Shown here: one piece after another, positions 61,922 through 64,000 of the stretch | Numbering within the stretch: position 1 is the first letter of the stretch | Layout: every line of letters begins with the position of its first letter | Origin: JAGCJX01 sp045638645 | Lineage (GTDB): Bacteria; Bacteroidota; Bacteroidia; Bacteroidales; UBA932 | Direction of reading: 5' to 3' | DNA: 64,000 nt | NCBI GenBank assembly: GCA_045638645.1 | Contig: JAZUBU010000016.1 | Span: forward strand, 62,001-126,000 | Program-made: the position numbers and the translations under genes | Notes under the pieces: model-generated | Databases searched by the model: none | What the model was told of the DNA's origin: nothing | Seen by the model: only the letters and a program-made list of their open reading frames with translations

Positions 61922-64000
61922 ATGATACATTTCTTCCACACCGCGAACGGACAATGGATTGCCGTACAACGGGCACAAGCCCTCACGCCGACCGAAAAAG
62001 AAACGTTAACCTGGTTATTCTCAGGTGGTTCATTTGATGACCGCAACGAGATTCCGGGTATTTTTATTGGTCCCCGTCGGGAGATGATTACCCCTTGGAG
62101 TACGACCGCCGTTGAAATCACCCAAAACATGAACGTTCCCGGCATTGAACGAATCGAAGAATTCTACGAAGTGACCGATGCACAAGAATTCACGTTCGAC
62201 AAAATGTTGCAACGTCGCTACGAAGGCCTGGACCAAACCATTTTCCTCGTAGAAAAAGATCCGGAACCGGTAGAATTCATCACCGATTTCGAGGCCTACA
62301 ACCAACGGGAAGGTCTGGCCTTGTCGGAAGCAGAAATTGACTACTTGAAGAACTTGAGTCAGAAGGTAGGCCGTCCCTTGACGGACAGCGAAGTTTTCGG
62401 TTTCTCACAAGTAAACTCCGAACACTGCCGCCACAAAATCTTCAACGGTACATTCGTGATTGATGGCATCGAACAACCGTCATCGCTGTTCCAGCTCATC
62501 AAACGTACTTCCAAAGAACATCCGGGACGCATTGTTTCTGCCTACAAAGACAACTGTGCCTTCATCCAAGGTCCGACCTTGTCCCTCTTCCACCCGGCTT
62601 CCGGTGACAAACCGGACTTCTTCGTACGGGAAGAGAGTGAAACCGTCATCTCATTGAAAGCAGAAACCCACAACTTCCCGACCACCGTTGAACCCTTCAA
62701 CGGCGCAGCTACCGGTAGTGGTGGAGAAATCCGTGACCGGATTGCCGGTGGTAAAGGTTCTTTCCCGATTGCCGGTACAGCCGTTTACATGACCTCCTAC
62801 CCCCGTTTCAGCGAAAAGATCGACCCCAACGGACTGCAAATTGCCCGTGATTGGGAAAATGTAGAAGCCCGCAACTGGCTCTACCAAAATCCGGAAGAAA
62901 TCCTCATCAAAGCGTCCAACGGTGCTTCTGACTTCGGTAACAAATTCGGTCAGCCCGTTATCTGCGGTTCCCTCCAAACCCTGGAACACGAAGAAGGCAT
63001 CCACCACGGATTTGACAAAGTCATCATGTTGGCCGGAGGTGTCGGCTATGCCAAGAAAAAAGACTCCTTGAAAGAAACTCCGGAAGCCGGTGACAAAGTC
63101 GTACTCCTGGGGGGTGACAACTACCGCATCGGTATGGGTGGTGGTGCCGTTTCCTCCGTTGCTACGGGAGAATTTGCGAACGCCATCGAATTGAACGCTA
63201 TCCAACGTTCCAACCCCGAAATGCAAAAACGTGCTTACAACGCCATCCGGGCGATAGCTGAGCAAGAAGAAAATACCATTGTTTCCGTTCACGACCACGG
63301 TGCCGGCGGACACTTGAACTGCCTCTCCGAACTGGTGGAAGAATTGGGCGGAACCATCGACATCGACCAACTTCCGGTAGGCGACAAAACCCTCTCCGCC
63401 AAAGAGCTCATCGGAAACGAAAGCCAAGAGCGTATGGGACTGGTCATGAAAGCCAAAAATGTGGAACAGTTGCGCAAGATTGCCGAACGCGAACGCGCAC
63501 CTTTCTATGTAATCGGTGAAACCACGGGAGAACACAACTTCACCTTGAAGAACTTCCGTACAGGAGAAACTCCAATCGACTTGGCGATCAGCGACCTGTT
63601 GGGTTCTACCCCCAAAACAACCCTGACCGACACAACCGCACAAAAACAATACGAAGACGTGCTGTGTCCCGATGCCTTGGACGACAAAGCCTTGCAACAC
63701 ACCCTGGAACAAGTACTCCAAGTGGAATCCGTTGCCTGCAAGGACTGGTTGACCAACAAGGTGGACCGCTCTGTCACCGGTTTGATTGCCAACCAACAAA
63801 CCTGTGGTGAAATCCAACTTCCCTTGAATGACTTGGGTGTGACCGCCATCGGATACGACAACAACCACGGTATCGCCACTTCCATCGGTCATGCACCTTC
63901 GGTAGCCATGATTGATCCGGCCGCCGGTTCCCGCATGGCCATCGCAGAAGCCCTCACCAACGTGGTATGGACTCCCTTGGTAGAAGGTTTGAACGGCGTA
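61922..64000 (+). CDS. purL: Phosphoribosylformylglycinamidine synthase (5' part, runs off the window)
   Basis: 693 codons are present from the ATG at 61922 and remain open at the window edge. This is the single-chain PurL of about 1230 residues. It includes FSQVNSEHCRHKIFNGTF, KAETHNFPTTVEPFNGAATGSGGEIRD with the AIR-synthase ATP site, GASDFGNKFGQP and VSVHDHGAGGHLNCLSE. It converts FGAR, glutamine and ATP to FGAM in purine synthesis. The glutaminase domain would lie beyond the right edge. Upstream, TATTTTTA about 40 bases from the ATG is a one-mismatch -7 box. Confidence 0.95.
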   Translation, partial: MIHFFHTANGQWIAVQRAQALTPTEKETLTWLFSGGSFDDRNEIPGIFIGPRREMITPWSTTAVEITQNMNVPGIERIEEFYEVTDAQEFTFDKMLQRRYEGLDQTIFLVEKDPEPVEFITDFEAYNQREGLALSEAEIDYLKNLSQKVGRPLTDSEVFGFSQVNSEHCRHKIFNGTFVIDGIEQPSSLFQLIKRTSKEHPGRIVSAYKDNCAFIQGPTLSLFHPASGDKPDFFVREESETVISLKAETHNFPTTVEPFNGAATGSGGEIRDRIAGGKGSFPIAGTAVYMTSYPRFSEKIDPNGLQIARDWENVEARNWLYQNPEEILIKASNGASDFGNKFGQPVICGSLQTLEHEEGIHHGFDKVIMLAGGVGYAKKKDSLKETPEAGDKVVLLGGDNYRIGMGGGAVSSVATGEFANAIELNAIQRSNPEMQKRAYNAIRAIAEQEENTIVSVHDHGAGGHLNCLSELVEELGGTIDIDQLPVGDKTLSAKELIGNESQERMGLVMKAKNVEQLRKIAERERAPFYVIGETTGEHNFTLKNFRTGETPIDLAISDLLGSTPKTTLTDTTAQKQYEDVLCPDALDDKALQHTLEQVLQVESVACKDWLTNKVDRSVTGLIANQQTCGEIQLPLNDLGVTAIGYDNNHGIATSIGHAPSVAMIDPAAGSRMAIAEALTNVVWTPLVEGLNGV

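Noticed and set aside
62651..63892. 413-codon minus-strand frame opposite purL
   Set aside because: purL signatures run through the whole region on the plus strand; the antisense frame is a by-product of codon bias.

Overview
This window is a chromosomal segment of a member of the order Bacteroidales. The evidence is recurrent promoter motifs of the Bacteroidetes type (TTTG, 19 bp, TAnnTTTG), start codons that mostly lack Shine-Dalgarno sequences, many short-signal lipoproteins, and families typical of the phylum: DUF3467, DUF4923, DUF3575, a type V fimbrillin cluster, an ATP-type PEP carboxykinase and a long HtpG. The family or genus cannot be fixed from sequence reading alone. An anaerobic lifestyle that includes amino-acid fermentation is suggested by a CoA-transferase, an ADP-forming acyl-CoA synthetase, a four-subunit 2-oxoacid:ferredoxin oxidoreductase and PEP carboxykinase.

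Layout. 1-7.3 kb (minus strand): the 5' part of a CoA-transferase subunit, then a lipid and housekeeping run (queA, lipoprotein, acyl-CoA synthetase, membrane-anchored M28 peptidase, PlsB/PlsC-like acyltransferase). 7.3-8.3 kb: an AT-rich control region with a cluster of GTTTACA repeats in front of an XRE regulator. 8.4-10.7 kb: pyrD and cinA. 10.7-21.4 kb (minus): valS, Ca-type P-ATPase, YbgC thioesterase, tatA, tatC, ABC-F ATPase, rlmB and an M19 dipeptidase. 21.5-23.8 kb: a tightly overlapping DUF3467, DUF2520, kdsC, maf operon. 23.9-27.6 kb: recQ divergent from pckA. 27.8-30.9 kb: an outer-membrane barrel, then an MtaD-like deaminase paired with a nucleoside phosphorylase. 31-32.7 kb: a Sel1-metallopeptidase fusion and a HAD hydrolase.

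32.8-37.7 kb holds an energy module: ADP-forming acyl-CoA synthetase, a 49-residue membrane protein and the ferredoxin/alpha/beta/gamma subunits of a 2-oxoacid oxidoreductase. Together these could oxidise a 2-oxoacid to an acyl-CoA and harvest its thioester as ATP. 38.5-46.2 kb carries nucleotide-sugar genes in two minus-strand groups (galE-rfbA-rfbB and wbpB-wbpE-wbpD), separated by two plus-strand envelope genes. The Wbp set makes 2,3-diacetamido sugars, which in Porphyromonas gingivalis feed the sugar linking type IX secretion cargo to A-LPS. 46.3-51.9 kb: a large golvesin/amidase-like 'xanthan lyase' and htpG.

52.2-60.1 kb is a six-gene type V (FimA/Mfa1-like) pilus operon: unknown secreted protein, DUF3575 barrel, OmpA-like lipoprotein, fimbrillin, FimB/Mfa2-like anchor and a 1014-residue lipoprotein with Ig-like repeats that is probably a tip or accessory adhesin. 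The window closes with two tandem tRNA-Val genes, folC and the 5' two thirds or so of purL. No insertion sequence, prophage, CRISPR array or rRNA was seen. The most original observations are the GTTTACA repeat cluster at the XRE regulator, structured DNA upstream of galE, a Cys base in a class-2-like PyrD, the insertion in MtaD and the unexplained first gene of the pilus operon.
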